A stretch of 64,000 nt of DNA from contig CAVUOD010000016.1 of the NCBI GenBank assembly GCA_963743015.1, forward strand, positions 1-64,000, read 5' to 3'. Positions 8,404-16,521 of the stretch are shown here, one piece after another (position 1 is the first letter of the stretch; each line of letters starts with the position of its first letter). Origin of the DNA: CAVSRC01 sp963743015. GTDB taxonomy: Bacteria > Pseudomonadota > Alphaproteobacteria > Rhizobiales > Kaistiaceae. A model generated the notes under the pieces. That model had not been told where the DNA came from and searched no databases. It saw nothing but the letters and a program-made list of their open reading frames with translations. The translations under genes were made by a program, and so were the position numbers.

Positions 8404-9444
8404 TTATGAGAGTTGCACTCCCAACTGTTCGCGCAACCTGTTCAGAAAGCCGCGATCAACGATGGCATCGTGGGCGATGCCATACGGCAGCCCTGCTCGG
8501 CGAACGAACTCGCTGAGCCCGGAGAGGGCTTCGTCGACGGCGTTCCAGTCAATTCCCATGCTCTCCGGGCGTATGTCGACGCCCACGAAGCGGATTGCAT
8601 CGCGGAGTTCTTCGACCCGGCGCTCATGCATCATGGCACCGACAACGATTCCGAGACAGACCGCTTGGCCGTGAAGGAACTTGACCCCCGTCAGCGCCTC
8701 CAGCGCATAGAAGACGTAGTGTTCAACCCCTTCGATATGGCGCGGGCACCAACCAGCTCCGTGGTAGGAAGCCCCTCCCCATCGGAAAGCCTCAACAATC
8801 AGATCAATCCCTTCCGGGGTAAGGCGACGAATAGCATCACGGCCAGCAAGTGCGCGTTCCGCCATCGCGATCGAATGGTTGGCGAGGGTCTCGTTCCATG
8901 GCCAGCGTGTTTCGCATCGCCCCTTTCGGGTGGCGTAGTCCCAATCCCAAACACCAGTGAAAAAACAGAATACGTCACCGATTCCCGCCGTGTTGATGTG
9001 TCTGGGAGCGGCTTGAATGATTGCATAGTCCAAGTAGACTGATTCCGGCACCGCCCATCCGACATAGCGTACCAGTCCATCCTCGCGCACCCCCGCGCGG
9101 TGACCAAACATCGCATCCACCGACAGCGACGTTGGAAATTGATGCAGCTTCAAATCTCGTCGCCATGCGAAATACTTGGCGCAGTCAATGGCTTGGCCGC
9201 CACCCAAGCCAACTACGGAGGCAATTCCGTCAAGGCTTGGCAGTGCTGCCTCGAGGGCGCCGCGATCCATGCTGCGCACAAAATGGACGGGGGTGTTTTC
9301 GGGCAGCCGACCGCGAAAGAGCGGCCACAGGTCCTCCATAGTCACGACGACGTACGGACCAGCGACGAAGTTCGGTACCTCGGCGAGCAAATCGCGGCCA
9401 TAAACGGTTGGAAATGATCGAATGTCCTCGGGCTTGACCGTCAT
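8404..9444 (-). CDS. Iron/zinc-dependent dehydrogenase, glycerol-1-phosphate dehydrogenase-like (EgsA/DHQS-like superfamily)
   Basis: 346 residues. The NAD-binding signature GLGGGQAIDCAKY (79-91) and PTSLSVDAMF resemble glycerol-1-phosphate dehydrogenase and related members of the DHQS-like superfamily. Likely metal ligands are Asp157 (AGIGDVF), His236 or His242 (HIEGVEH) and His258 (FLHGQ). The protein probably reduces or oxidises a phosphorylated or free polyol in the cytoplasm. Its ATG overlaps by ATGA the stop of an ABC ATPase remnant, so it once followed a sugar/polyol importer gene in an operon. That transporter is no longer present here. Confidence 0.82.
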   Translation of the reverse strand: MTVKPEDIRSFPTVYGRDLLAEVPNFVAGPYVVVTMEDLWPLFRGRLPENTPVHFVRSMDRGALEAALPSLDGIASVVGLGGGQAIDCAKYFAWRRDLKLHQFPTSLSVDAMFGHRAGVREDGLVRYVGWAVPESVYLDYAIIQAAPRHINTAGIGDVFCFFTGVWDWDYATRKGRCETRWPWNETLANHSIAMAERALAGRDAIRRLTPEGIDLIVEAFRWGGASYHGAGWCPRHIEGVEHYVFYALEALTGVKFLHGQAVCLGIVVGAMMHERRVEELRDAIRFVGVDIRPESMGIDWNAVDEALSGLSEFVRRAGLPYGIAHDAIVDRGFLNRLREQLGVQLS

Positions 9445-9551
9445 TTTGCTTCTCCCGGAATTTGTTCCATTGTCTCGCAGTCAAACAAATGCTGGCAAGA
9501 GACATTCGCCAGCAGCCGCACCTTCTCGCCGGGCCGGAGGCTGGTTTGCGG
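9441..9551 (-). pseudogene. 3' remnant of a MalK/UgpC-type ABC transporter ATP-binding gene
   Basis: The minus strand upstream of the dehydrogenase encodes SLRPGEKVRLLANVSCQ followed by HLFDCETMEQ, which matches the C-terminal TOBE-domain end of sugar ABC ATPases (…RPGEKV…HLFD…). The frame ends with a TGA that overlaps the dehydrogenase ATG as ATGA. No Walker A, signature or other ATPase segment is found upstream, so all but about 36 codons have been lost. The call rests on a short stretch of residues, but the operon-style overlap supports it. Confidence 0.55.
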
Positions 9552-9827
9552 CGAGCAGGCGTCGTCTTGTCCCATGTGGTGGTCACGATGCGCTTGCCGG
9601 CATGCCTTGGGCTGGACAGATGCCTGCGCTCAACTAACATCGCGCGCGATTCAAACCCCACCAGGCCGTGCCACGCGAGAACGGTGGCGACGGCGACGCG
9701 GAGAGTACCGCCTCGTGCCTGATCACAATCCCCTCTGCCACTGGCGAAAGCAGATGTCCACGAAAGCGGGCGGGGCTCTACGGCCGTTCCCTGAAACCCA
9801 ACCCGCTGCGCCCCGATCGGTGGCGCC
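9552..9827. other. Intergenic region upstream of the epimerase gene
   Basis: About 276 bases between the ATPase remnant and the next plus-strand gene. It probably contains the deletion scar of the lost ABC transporter genes. No convincing coding frame or promoter pair is seen. Confidence 0.3.
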
Positions 9828-10664
9828 ATGATCGTTGCGGTGACAGGAGCGAGCGGTCTGCTCGGTCGGCATGTCTGTGAGGCACTGCTTGCCTGCGGGC
9901 ACAGCGTCACCGGCATCGACGTCGTCGCACCGACCATGGCGCTGCCGGCCTACCTTCAATGTGACATGACGCGGCTGGACGACGCGATCCTGGCCCTGCG
10001 CGGCGCCGACGCCGTCGTGCACGTTGCGGCTATTCCGCGGCCCACCGGGCGGGTTCCGCACCAGGTCTTCTCGACCAACGTGGCGGCGACCTACAACGTC
10101 GTGGAGGCGTGCGTCATTCTCGGCATCGAGCGCTTGGTCTATGCGTCATCGTTCAGCGTCATCGGCTTCCCGTTCAATCCGCAGCCGGTCGATCTCAGAT
10201 ATCTGCCGCTGGATGAGAATCATCCTGTCGGTCCACAGGATTCCTATGCTCTGTCGAAGTGGCTCGGCGAGGAGATCGTCGATTCGGGCGTGCGCCGCCG
10301 GGCATTTGCGGCCGTCAGCTTGCGCATGCCCTGGATCCAGACGCGCGAGAGCTTCCAGCGCGATGTCGTGCCGCTGCGATCGGACCGTGCGCGTGCGGCG
10401 GGCAGCCTGTGGAGCTACCTCGACGGCAGCGATGCCGGATCGGCATTCGTCGCCGCCGTCGAATCGCGCGCCACCGGGCATCTTCGCCTCTTCCTGAGCG
10501 CGGCCGACACCTTCATGGAGGAAGAGACCGAACCGCTGGTTCGCGAGGCCTATCCGGATGTTCCGCTGCAAGGTCCGCTGGCCGGCCATGCAACGGTGGT
10601 CGGGTTCTCGGCGGCGCACGAGGCGCTGGGCTTCACGCCGCGCCGGTCGTGGCGCGACTATTGA
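9828..10664 (+). CDS. NAD-dependent epimerase/dehydratase family protein
   Basis: 278 residues, extended SDR. The dinucleotide motif TGASGLLG is at 6-13, and the catalytic Tyr and Lys are in QDSYALSKWLGEE. A short C-terminal domain ends LGFTPRRSWRDY, as in UDP-hexose epimerase and uronate dehydrogenase-like proteins. The start is set by the nucleotide-binding strand beginning at residue 2 and a GGTGG just upstream. It is followed 16 bases later by a classical SDR, so both probably form one transcript acting on a sugar or sugar lactone in the cytoplasm. The substrate is not known. Confidence 0.85.
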   Translation: MIVAVTGASGLLGRHVCEALLACGHSVTGIDVVAPTMALPAYLQCDMTRLDDAILALRGADAVVHVAAIPRPTGRVPHQVFSTNVAATYNVVEACVILGIERLVYASSFSVIGFPFNPQPVDLRYLPLDENHPVGPQDSYALSKWLGEEIVDSGVRRRAFAAVSLRMPWIQTRESFQRDVVPLRSDRARAAGSLWSYLDGSDAGSAFVAAVESRATGHLRLFLSAADTFMEEETEPLVREAYPDVPLQGPLAGHATVVGFSAAHEALGFTPRRSWRDY

Positions 10665-10680
10665 TCTGCTGGAGGGGGCG

Positions 10681-11508
10681 ATGACTGCAAGATTCGATGG
10701 GAAAGTTGCGCTGGTGACCGGTGGCGCCGGCGCTATCGGCAGCGCGGCGGCGCGGCGTCTGGCGACGGAAGGCGCCAGGGTCGTCATTGCCGATCGCGAC
10801 GAAACGGCCGCCGAACGGACGCTGAAAGCGTTGCGGGCGGCCGGCGCCGATGCGGCCAGCGTGGTCGCCGATGTCGGAGCGGAGGCGGGGGCCGAACAGG
10901 CCGTCGCGGCGGCGCTCGACGCCTATGGCCGCCTCGATGTCCTGTTCAACAATGCCGGCATTGCCGGGGTGCGCGCGCCGGTGCACGAGCTTGCCGTCGA
11001 AGCGTTCGACGAGATTGTGCGCACCAATCTGCGCAGCATGTTCCTCGTCCTGCAGCAGTCGGCGCGCGCCATGATCGCGGCCGACATCGCGGGCGCGATC
11101 GTCAACATGGGCTCCTCGATGGCGGGCTGGGACGTGCTCGATGGCGGGGCCGGCTATGCCACGACCAAGCACGGCGTCGTCGGCCTGACCCGCGTGGCGG
11201 CGCTCGATCTCGCCCGCTACGGCATCCGCGTCAACGCCGTCTGTCCGGGCGTCATCGAGACGACACTGGGTGTTCCCGTCGCCAGTGAGGCCGACACCGC
11301 TTCGGCGGTGGGACGTTTCGCCGACCGGATTCCGCTCCGCCGGATCGGACAGCCGGAGGATGTCGCGGCGGTGGTCGCCTTCCTTGCCTCGTCCGACGCC
11401 GCCCACGTCACCGGCGCCAGCTGGCTGATCGATGGCGGGCAGACATTGCAGAGCTGGTCGAACGCGCCCGACGGCGCCACCTTTCCTCTGGTGCACGGCG
11501 CCAAGTAA
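10681..11508 (+). CDS. SDR-family oxidoreductase (classical)
   Basis: 275 residues. TGGAGAIG (13-20) binds the cofactor, NNAG follows, and the active-site Tyr/Lys lie in GYATTKHGV. Asp39 in VVIADRD suggests NAD preference. AGGGGG eight bases before the ATG is a strong ribosome site, so the start is secure although the frame is open further upstream. The C-terminal tail after the usual SWLIDGG is about 22 residues longer than in many SDRs (LQSWSNAPDGATFPLV). Paired with the epimerase-like gene upstream; the substrate is unknown. Confidence 0.87.
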   Translation: MTARFDGKVALVTGGAGAIGSAAARRLATEGARVVIADRDETAAERTLKALRAAGADAASVVADVGAEAGAEQAVAAALDAYGRLDVLFNNAGIAGVRAPVHELAVEAFDEIVRTNLRSMFLVLQQSARAMIAADIAGAIVNMGSSMAGWDVLDGGAGYATTKHGVVGLTRVAALDLARYGIRVNAVCPGVIETTLGVPVASEADTASAVGRFADRIPLRRIGQPEDVAAVVAFLASSDAAHVTGASWLIDGGQTLQSWSNAPDGATFPLVHGAK

Positions 11509-11865
11509 CCCGCCGGCATCCGCCACCGGCGCAGGCGCTCGGCGTCGAGCGGCAAACCACTTCGCATCTCTTTTGAGATTGCCGCTCGCCCGCTCCGTCT
11601 CTCCTGTCGAGGGATGGAGCGTTCGCCGCTTTTGTCGTCGCACGAAACCATCCGGCGCCGTGTCGCATGGATCAGCGCGCGCCGCCGGTCGCCACCGTCC
11701 CGGAGACAAAACCCCGATTGCAGGATTGACAGTGTTCCAGACTGTCATCAAGATTGTATGACCATCAACGATCTCGGGCGAGCGTTTCGATGGATCGCTG
11801 AGATTCGTGCGTGGCGACGGAAGGGTTCGTTCGGTCCCGGTTCTCAACAATGCGGGAGTTCAGTG
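11509..11865. other. Control region upstream of the nucleoside transport operon
   Basis: 357 bases without a gene between an SDR and the BMP binding protein. It contains a promoter-like TTGACA with an overlapping perfect inverted repeat (annotated separately). An ORF open across this region (from 11614) is only an in-frame extension of the BMP gene and has no coding character. Confidence 0.45.
11726..11754 (+). promoter_or_regulatory. Putative sigma-70 promoter with overlapping palindromic operator (11727-11747)
   Basis: TTGACA (11726-11731) is followed after 17 bases by CAAGAT, a weak -10. The -35 and spacer overlap a perfect inverted repeat, TGACAGT-N7-ACTGTCA (11727-11747). The site is about 120 bases upstream of the BMP binding-protein gene. 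A repressor bound here would block RNA polymerase. The operon's own MarR-type regulator (19174-19722) is a natural candidate, but this is inference. Confidence 0.55.
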
Positions 11866-12870
11866 ATGACGTTCGGTTCGACAACAAAGACTATCGCAGC
11901 GTTCGGCATGTCACTCATGCTGTTCACCGGCGCTGCCGCTGCCAAGCAGATCTCGATCGCTGCGATCTCCGGTTACTTTTCGCAGGGTTTCGGGGTTTCG
12001 ATTGTGAACGGCCTCAAAAAGGCGAAAGCCGATTTCGGTATCGATCTGAAGCTGATCGATACCGGCAACAGGGCGCTCGACTACGAAGAGCAGTTCAACA
12101 ACGTTGCCAAGGACGGAAAGTACGATCTCGTCTTCGTCATGGGATGGGAGCTGGTCGACGCGCTGCAGAAGACCGCAGAAGCGTATCCCAATCAGCGCTT
12201 CGTCTTCATCGACGGCGTGCTCGACAGCAAGAAGATCATCTATGCCGACTTCGCGCAGGCGGAAGGCTCGTTCGTGGCCGGAGCGTTCGCCAGCCTGATG
12301 GCGGAAAAGGGTAGCCAGATTTCCGGCTTCGGCGACGGCAAGTCGATCGGCTTCGTCGGTGGCCGCGACATTCCGGTGATCCGTGACTTCCTGCGCGGCT
12401 ACACGCAGGGCGCCAAGGCCGCCGCGCCCGACGTTGCCGTCGATTCCGTCTTCGCCGGCACCTTCGACGACCCGGCCAAGGGCAGCGAACTGACCATGGC
12501 TCTCTACGGCGAAGGCAACGACATCGTCTACAACGTTGCCGGCCCGACCGGCGAAGGTGTTCTGCAGGCCAGTGCCGCCGCCGACAAGTACAGCATCGGC
12601 GTCGACATCGATCAGTGCGGCGAGGCCCCCGGCCACGTCATGGCCAGCATGATGAAGCGGGGTGACATCGCCGTCTATTCCCTGGTCAAGGACGAAGTCG
12701 ACGGCCATCCTGCGCAGCCGGGCAGCACGCACACCTTCGACCTCAAGTCGGGCGGCGTGGAGCTCAAGATGTGCCCGCAGGTGGCCGACAAGATCCCGGC
12801 TGACGTCACCGCGAAAGTCGACGAACTGCGCAACGACCTGATCAGCGGCAAGATCAAGCTCACCCCCTAG
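11866..12870 (+). CDS. BMP-family ABC transporter substrate-binding protein (nucleoside type)
   Basis: 334 residues with a Sec signal peptide (AAFGMSLMLFTGAAAA, about residues 10-25). The mature protein carries the BMP/PnrA-like pattern: GDGKSIGFVGGRDIPVIRDF and GSELTMALYGEGNDIVYNVA with the following GPTGEGV. Family members bind nucleosides in the periplasm. There is no lipobox cysteine, unlike Gram-positive BmpA. ATG 11866 has GGGAG eight bases upstream; the longer open frame lacks a signal peptide. Two nucleoside hydrolases downstream strengthen the nucleoside assignment. It heads the operon with ATPase and two permeases. Confidence 0.9.
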   Translation: MTFGSTTKTIAAFGMSLMLFTGAAAAKQISIAAISGYFSQGFGVSIVNGLKKAKADFGIDLKLIDTGNRALDYEEQFNNVAKDGKYDLVFVMGWELVDALQKTAEAYPNQRFVFIDGVLDSKKIIYADFAQAEGSFVAGAFASLMAEKGSQISGFGDGKSIGFVGGRDIPVIRDFLRGYTQGAKAAAPDVAVDSVFAGTFDDPAKGSELTMALYGEGNDIVYNVAGPTGEGVLQASAAADKYSIGVDIDQCGEAPGHVMASMMKRGDIAVYSLVKDEVDGHPAQPGSTHTFDLKSGGVELKMCPQVADKIPADVTAKVDELRNDLISGKIKLTP

Positions 12871-12892
12871 CAGCCGACAGGTGAACGCTCTC

Positions 12893-12930
12893 GCACCCGG
12901 CCGGATAGTCGGTACAATCCGGCCGGGTGC
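12893..12930 (+). promoter_or_regulatory. Intercistronic hairpin between binding protein and ATPase genes
   Basis: A perfect 14-base inverted repeat (arm GCACCCGGCCGGAT at 12893-12906, loop of 10, arm at 12917-12930) sits between the binding-protein stop and the ATPase start. It has no T-run, so it is probably not an intrinsic terminator. In ABC operons such structures often protect the binding-protein mRNA from 3' decay and lower expression of downstream genes. Confidence 0.7.
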
Positions 12931-12965
12931 AGGTGATCGACATTCCAGACGGGAGCGCATCGGCC

Positions 12966-14504
12966 GTGGACCATGCCGTAGAGTTCAAGGCGATCACCAA
13001 GCGCTTTGGCTCCTTTGTGGCCAACGATCGCGTCGATCTTGCAGTGAAAGCCGGTGAGGTTCACGCCATCATCGGCGAAAACGGCGCCGGCAAGACGACC
13101 CTGATGAACGTTCTGTTCGGCCTGTTGCAGCCGGACGAAGGCGAAATTCTTCTCGACGGCACGCCGCACGTCATGGCCAATCCCGCAGCCGCGATTGCCG
13201 CCGGTCTTGGCATGGTGCACCAGCATTTCAAGCTCGTGCCGTCATTGACGGTGGCCGAGAACATCTTTCTCGGCATGGAGATCCTGCGCGGCGGCCTGAT
13301 CGATCATCGCGCCCAGATCGAGCGCACCCGCCAGCTCTCGCGCGATTTCGGCCTCCAGGTCGATCCGACCGCAAAGGTCGGCCTGCTCTCGGTCGGCATC
13401 GAGCAGCGCATCGAGATCCTGAAGGTTCTGGCGCGCGGCGCACGCATCATCATCCTCGACGAACCCACGGCCGTGCTGACGCCGCAGGAGAGCCGCGAGC
13501 TGTTCAAGACCCTGCGCGACTTCGTTGGCCAGGGCATGACGGTCATCTTCATCAGTCACCATCTGGAAGAGGTGCTCGAGGTCTCCGACACGATCACCGT
13601 GCTGCGCCACGGCAAGCACATCGCCACCCGCCCGACGACAGAGATGTCCAAGGGCGAGCTGGTACAGATGATGGTCGGCCGCTCGATCAGCTTCGACCGG
13701 CGGCCGCGCGGTCCGGTGACCGGCGCGACGGTGCTCTCGGTCGACCGGCTGTGGTGTCGCGACGATCGCAACCTGCCGGCTGTGCGCGGCGTCTCCTTCG
13801 AGGTCCGCGCCGGCGAGGTGGTGGGCATCGCCGGCGTCGCCGGCAACGGCCAGAGCGAGCTGGCCGAGGTGCTCGCCGGTCTCAGGCCCGCCAGCCACGG
13901 CACCATCAGGCTGGGCGACAAGCGCATCGACGGCGCCACACCCCGCGAAATCCGCCAGTCGGGCGTCGCCCATGTGCCGGGCGACCGCCTGACGCGCGGC
14001 GTCGACCGCCAGGTGGACATCGCCTCGAACATCCTCATGGGACGGCAGAACGCCGCGCCATGGTCGCATCGCGGGCTCATCCAGTGGCCGAAGGTGATGG
14101 ACCACGCCGCCGACCTGATGAAGCAGTACGACGTGCGCGCGCCCGGCCCCCAGGCGATCGTCAAGAGCCTGTCCGGCGGCAACATGCAGAAAGTCGTTCT
14201 GGCGCGCGAATTCTCCGGTGGTGCCGGCTTCCTGCTCGTCGACCAGCCCACCCGCGGCGTCGACATCGGCGCCACGGAAGCGATCCACGACGAGATCATG
14301 CGCCAACGCGAGGCAGGACGGGCAATTCTGCTGATCTCGGTCCAGCTTGATGAACTGATCGCGCTCGCCGACCGCATTCTCGTGATGTTTGCCGGCAGCA
14401 TCATGGGCGATCTGCCGGGCGACGGGGTCAGCGAAGAGGCCGTGGGACTGTTGATGGCCGGCGTCTCCGACGGCACAGCGCAGCCGACAGCGGGGGTTGC
14501 ATGA
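12966..14504 (+). CDS. BMP-type ABC transporter ATP-binding protein (tandem ATPase)
   Basis: About 512 residues with two ATPase domains, as in sugar and nucleoside importers (RbsA/NupO type). Domain 1 has Walker A GENGAGKT (37-44), signature LSVGIEQRIEI and Walker B IIILDEPTAVL. Domain 2 has a degenerate Walker A (GVAGNGQSE) and signature LSGGNMQKVVLAR. It powers nucleoside uptake from the cytoplasmic face. GTG 12966 is preferred (GGGAG ten bases upstream); GTG 12927 is also in frame but lies in the preceding hairpin. Its stop overlaps the first permease start (ATGA). Confidence 0.93.
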   Translation: MDHAVEFKAITKRFGSFVANDRVDLAVKAGEVHAIIGENGAGKTTLMNVLFGLLQPDEGEILLDGTPHVMANPAAAIAAGLGMVHQHFKLVPSLTVAENIFLGMEILRGGLIDHRAQIERTRQLSRDFGLQVDPTAKVGLLSVGIEQRIEILKVLARGARIIILDEPTAVLTPQESRELFKTLRDFVGQGMTVIFISHHLEEVLEVSDTITVLRHGKHIATRPTTEMSKGELVQMMVGRSISFDRRPRGPVTGATVLSVDRLWCRDDRNLPAVRGVSFEVRAGEVVGIAGVAGNGQSELAEVLAGLRPASHGTIRLGDKRIDGATPREIRQSGVAHVPGDRLTRGVDRQVDIASNILMGRQNAAPWSHRGLIQWPKVMDHAADLMKQYDVRAPGPQAIVKSLSGGNMQKVVLAREFSGGAGFLLVDQPTRGVDIGATEAIHDEIMRQREAGRAILLISVQLDELIALADRILVMFAGSIMGDLPGDGVSEEAVGLLMAGVSDGTAQPTAGVA

Positions 14505-15541
14505 ACGACCGGCTGCGTGCCTTCATCGGACAGTTGCTGGCGCTTGCCATTGCGCTCGCCATCGGCGCCCTCATCATCGTGCTCATCGGTGAAAGTCCGC
14601 TGAAGGTCTTCCTGACCCTGGTCGAGGGCGCCTTCGGCGAGCCCGAGCGCATCTCCGGCACGCTGCTGCAGACGACCCCGATCCTGATCTGCGGCGTCGC
14701 CGCCTGCATCTCGTTCCGCGGCGGCCTGTTCAACATCGGCATTGAAGGCCAGCTTTTCATGGGCGGCTTCGCCGCCGTGCTGGTCGGCATCTACGTGCCG
14801 CTGCCGCATGCCTTTCATCTCACGCTGGGGCTTGCCGTAGCGGCACTCGCCGGCGTTGCCTGGGTCGCTGTCCCAGCCTTCTTCCGCGCCCGCTACAACG
14901 CCAACGAGGTCGTCTCGACGATCCTCGCCAACTATGTCGCGGTGCTCTTCACCTCCTACCTGACCATCTTCGTGTTCAAGCGACCCGGCGGCTGGTCCGA
15001 GACGGCGCCGATCCTGCCGTCGGCCTATCTTCCCGAGATCTTCTCGTTCTCGCGCCTGAACTGGGGGCTGGTCATAGGACTCATCCTGGCGGTGGCGACG
15101 CAATGGTACTTCCGCTTCACCTCGCCCGGCTATGCCGTCACCATCATGGGCTCCAATGTCCAGTTCGCCGAATATGGCGGCATCGACGTCAGGCGTTTCG
15201 CATTCCGCGTCCTGCTCGCGTCGGGCGCGGTTGGCGGGCTCGCCGGCGGTATCGAGGCGCTCGGCGTCCATCACCAATTCATGGAGGGCTTCGCCCCGGG
15301 GTTCGGCTTTGACGGCGTCATTGCCGCGCTTCTCGCCAATGGCAGTCCGATCGCGACCATCGGCACGGCACTGTTCTTCGGCGCGCTGCGCAACGGCTCT
15401 CTGCTGCTGGAGGTCAACACCACCGCCTCCCGAGAAATCATTACCGTCATCCAGGCGCTGATCATCCTCAGTGTCTCGGCCCAATTCCTGCTGCGCCGGC
15501 GCGGCGACAGCACGGCGGGAGAGCGGCGATGGAAATTCTAG
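14501..15541 (+). CDS. BMP-type ABC transporter permease, subunit 1
   Basis: 346 residues, strongly hydrophobic with about eight to ten membrane segments (LLALAIALAIGALIIVLIG near the N-terminus). The family landmarks are FNIGIEGQLFMGGFAAVL and RYNANEVVSTILANYVAVL, seen in NupP/YufP-type nucleoside permeases. It forms half of the inner-membrane channel. ATGA overlap with the ATPase gene and a 13-base overlap with the next permease show tight translational coupling. Confidence 0.92.
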   Translation: MNDRLRAFIGQLLALAIALAIGALIIVLIGESPLKVFLTLVEGAFGEPERISGTLLQTTPILICGVAACISFRGGLFNIGIEGQLFMGGFAAVLVGIYVPLPHAFHLTLGLAVAALAGVAWVAVPAFFRARYNANEVVSTILANYVAVLFTSYLTIFVFKRPGGWSETAPILPSAYLPEIFSFSRLNWGLVIGLILAVATQWYFRFTSPGYAVTIMGSNVQFAEYGGIDVRRFAFRVLLASGAVGGLAGGIEALGVHHQFMEGFAPGFGFDGVIAALLANGSPIATIGTALFFGALRNGSLLLEVNTTASREIITVIQALIILSVSAQFLLRRRGDSTAGERRWKF

Positions 15542-16521
15542 AGCGGCTGTTCAGCATCGCGCTGGTCGTGGCCACGATCCGCACGACCGCACCGATCCTG
15601 CTGGTCGCGCTGGGCGGCTCGTTCACGACGAAAGCCGGCATCTTCAATATCGGCCTCGAGGGCCAGATGCTGGTCGGTGCCTTTTTCGCCGTCATCGGCT
15701 CGATCGCCACCGGCTCGGCATGGCTTGGCGTGCTGTGCGGGGTGGCCGCGTCGGTCGTCGTCGGAATGGTCTTCGTCGCGCTGGTCGTCTCGTTCCGCGC
15801 GAACGAGGTCGTGATCGGCCTCGCCCTCAACATTCTGGCGGGCGGCGTCACCATATCGCTGACCAAGGCGATCTTCGGCACCCGCGGCTCGGTCGTCGGC
15901 CACGGCATCGTCGGCCTGCCCATCCTGCGCCTGCCCGGTGCTCACGCGCTGGGGTCGTACGGCCAGCTCATCTCGGGCTTCACGCCGCTGGTCTACGTCT
16001 CTTTCCTGCTCGTGCCCCTGCTGATCCTGTTCTATCGCAGCGCGCGGCTGGGCCTGCATATCCGGGTCGTCGGCGAAAAGCCCGAGGCGGCCGAGGCAGT
16101 CGGCATCTCGATCACCCGGGTGCGCTATCTCGCCTCGCTGCTATGCAGCATTCTCGCGGGCCTGGCCGGCGCGCATCTGTCGCTCGGCTACATCACCATG
16201 TTCGCCGAGAACATGTCCTCCGGACGCGGCTTCATGGCGGTCGCGATCCTGATCTTCTCCAACGGCGATCCGCTCAAAGTGCTCGCCGGTTGCCTCCTCT
16301 TCGGGTTCTCCGACGCCATGTCGCTGCGCCTGCAGACGTCCGGGTTCCCGTCCTATCTGGTGCTGACCGTCCCCTATCTGGTCGCCCTGACGGCGCTCTT
16401 CGCGCTCTCCTACCGTTCGCGCAAACGCATCGTCCGCGAGACAGCACAAACCATGCGGCGGGTCTTCCAGATCGGCGGCGACCGGGATCACCCCCAGACG
16501 ACGAGCAAGCAGGAAGCGTGA
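15529..16521 (+). CDS. BMP-type ABC transporter permease, subunit 2
   Basis: 330 residues, multi-pass membrane protein with the matching landmark FNIGLEGQMLVGAFFAV and FRANEVVIGLALNILAGG, the NupQ/YufQ type. It pairs with subunit 1 to form the nucleoside channel. It overlaps the previous gene by 13 bases, and its TGA shares one base with the ATG of the nucleoside hydrolase gene. The C-terminal 20 residues after RKRIVRETAQTM are polar and probably cytoplasmic. Confidence 0.92.
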   Translation: MEILERLFSIALVVATIRTTAPILLVALGGSFTTKAGIFNIGLEGQMLVGAFFAVIGSIATGSAWLGVLCGVAASVVVGMVFVALVVSFRANEVVIGLALNILAGGVTISLTKAIFGTRGSVVGHGIVGLPILRLPGAHALGSYGQLISGFTPLVYVSFLLVPLLILFYRSARLGLHIRVVGEKPEAAEAVGISITRVRYLASLLCSILAGLAGAHLSLGYITMFAENMSSGRGFMAVAILIFSNGDPLKVLAGCLLFGFSDAMSLRLQTSGFPSYLVLTVPYLVALTALFALSYRSRKRIVRETAQTMRRVFQIGGDRDHPQTTSKQEA

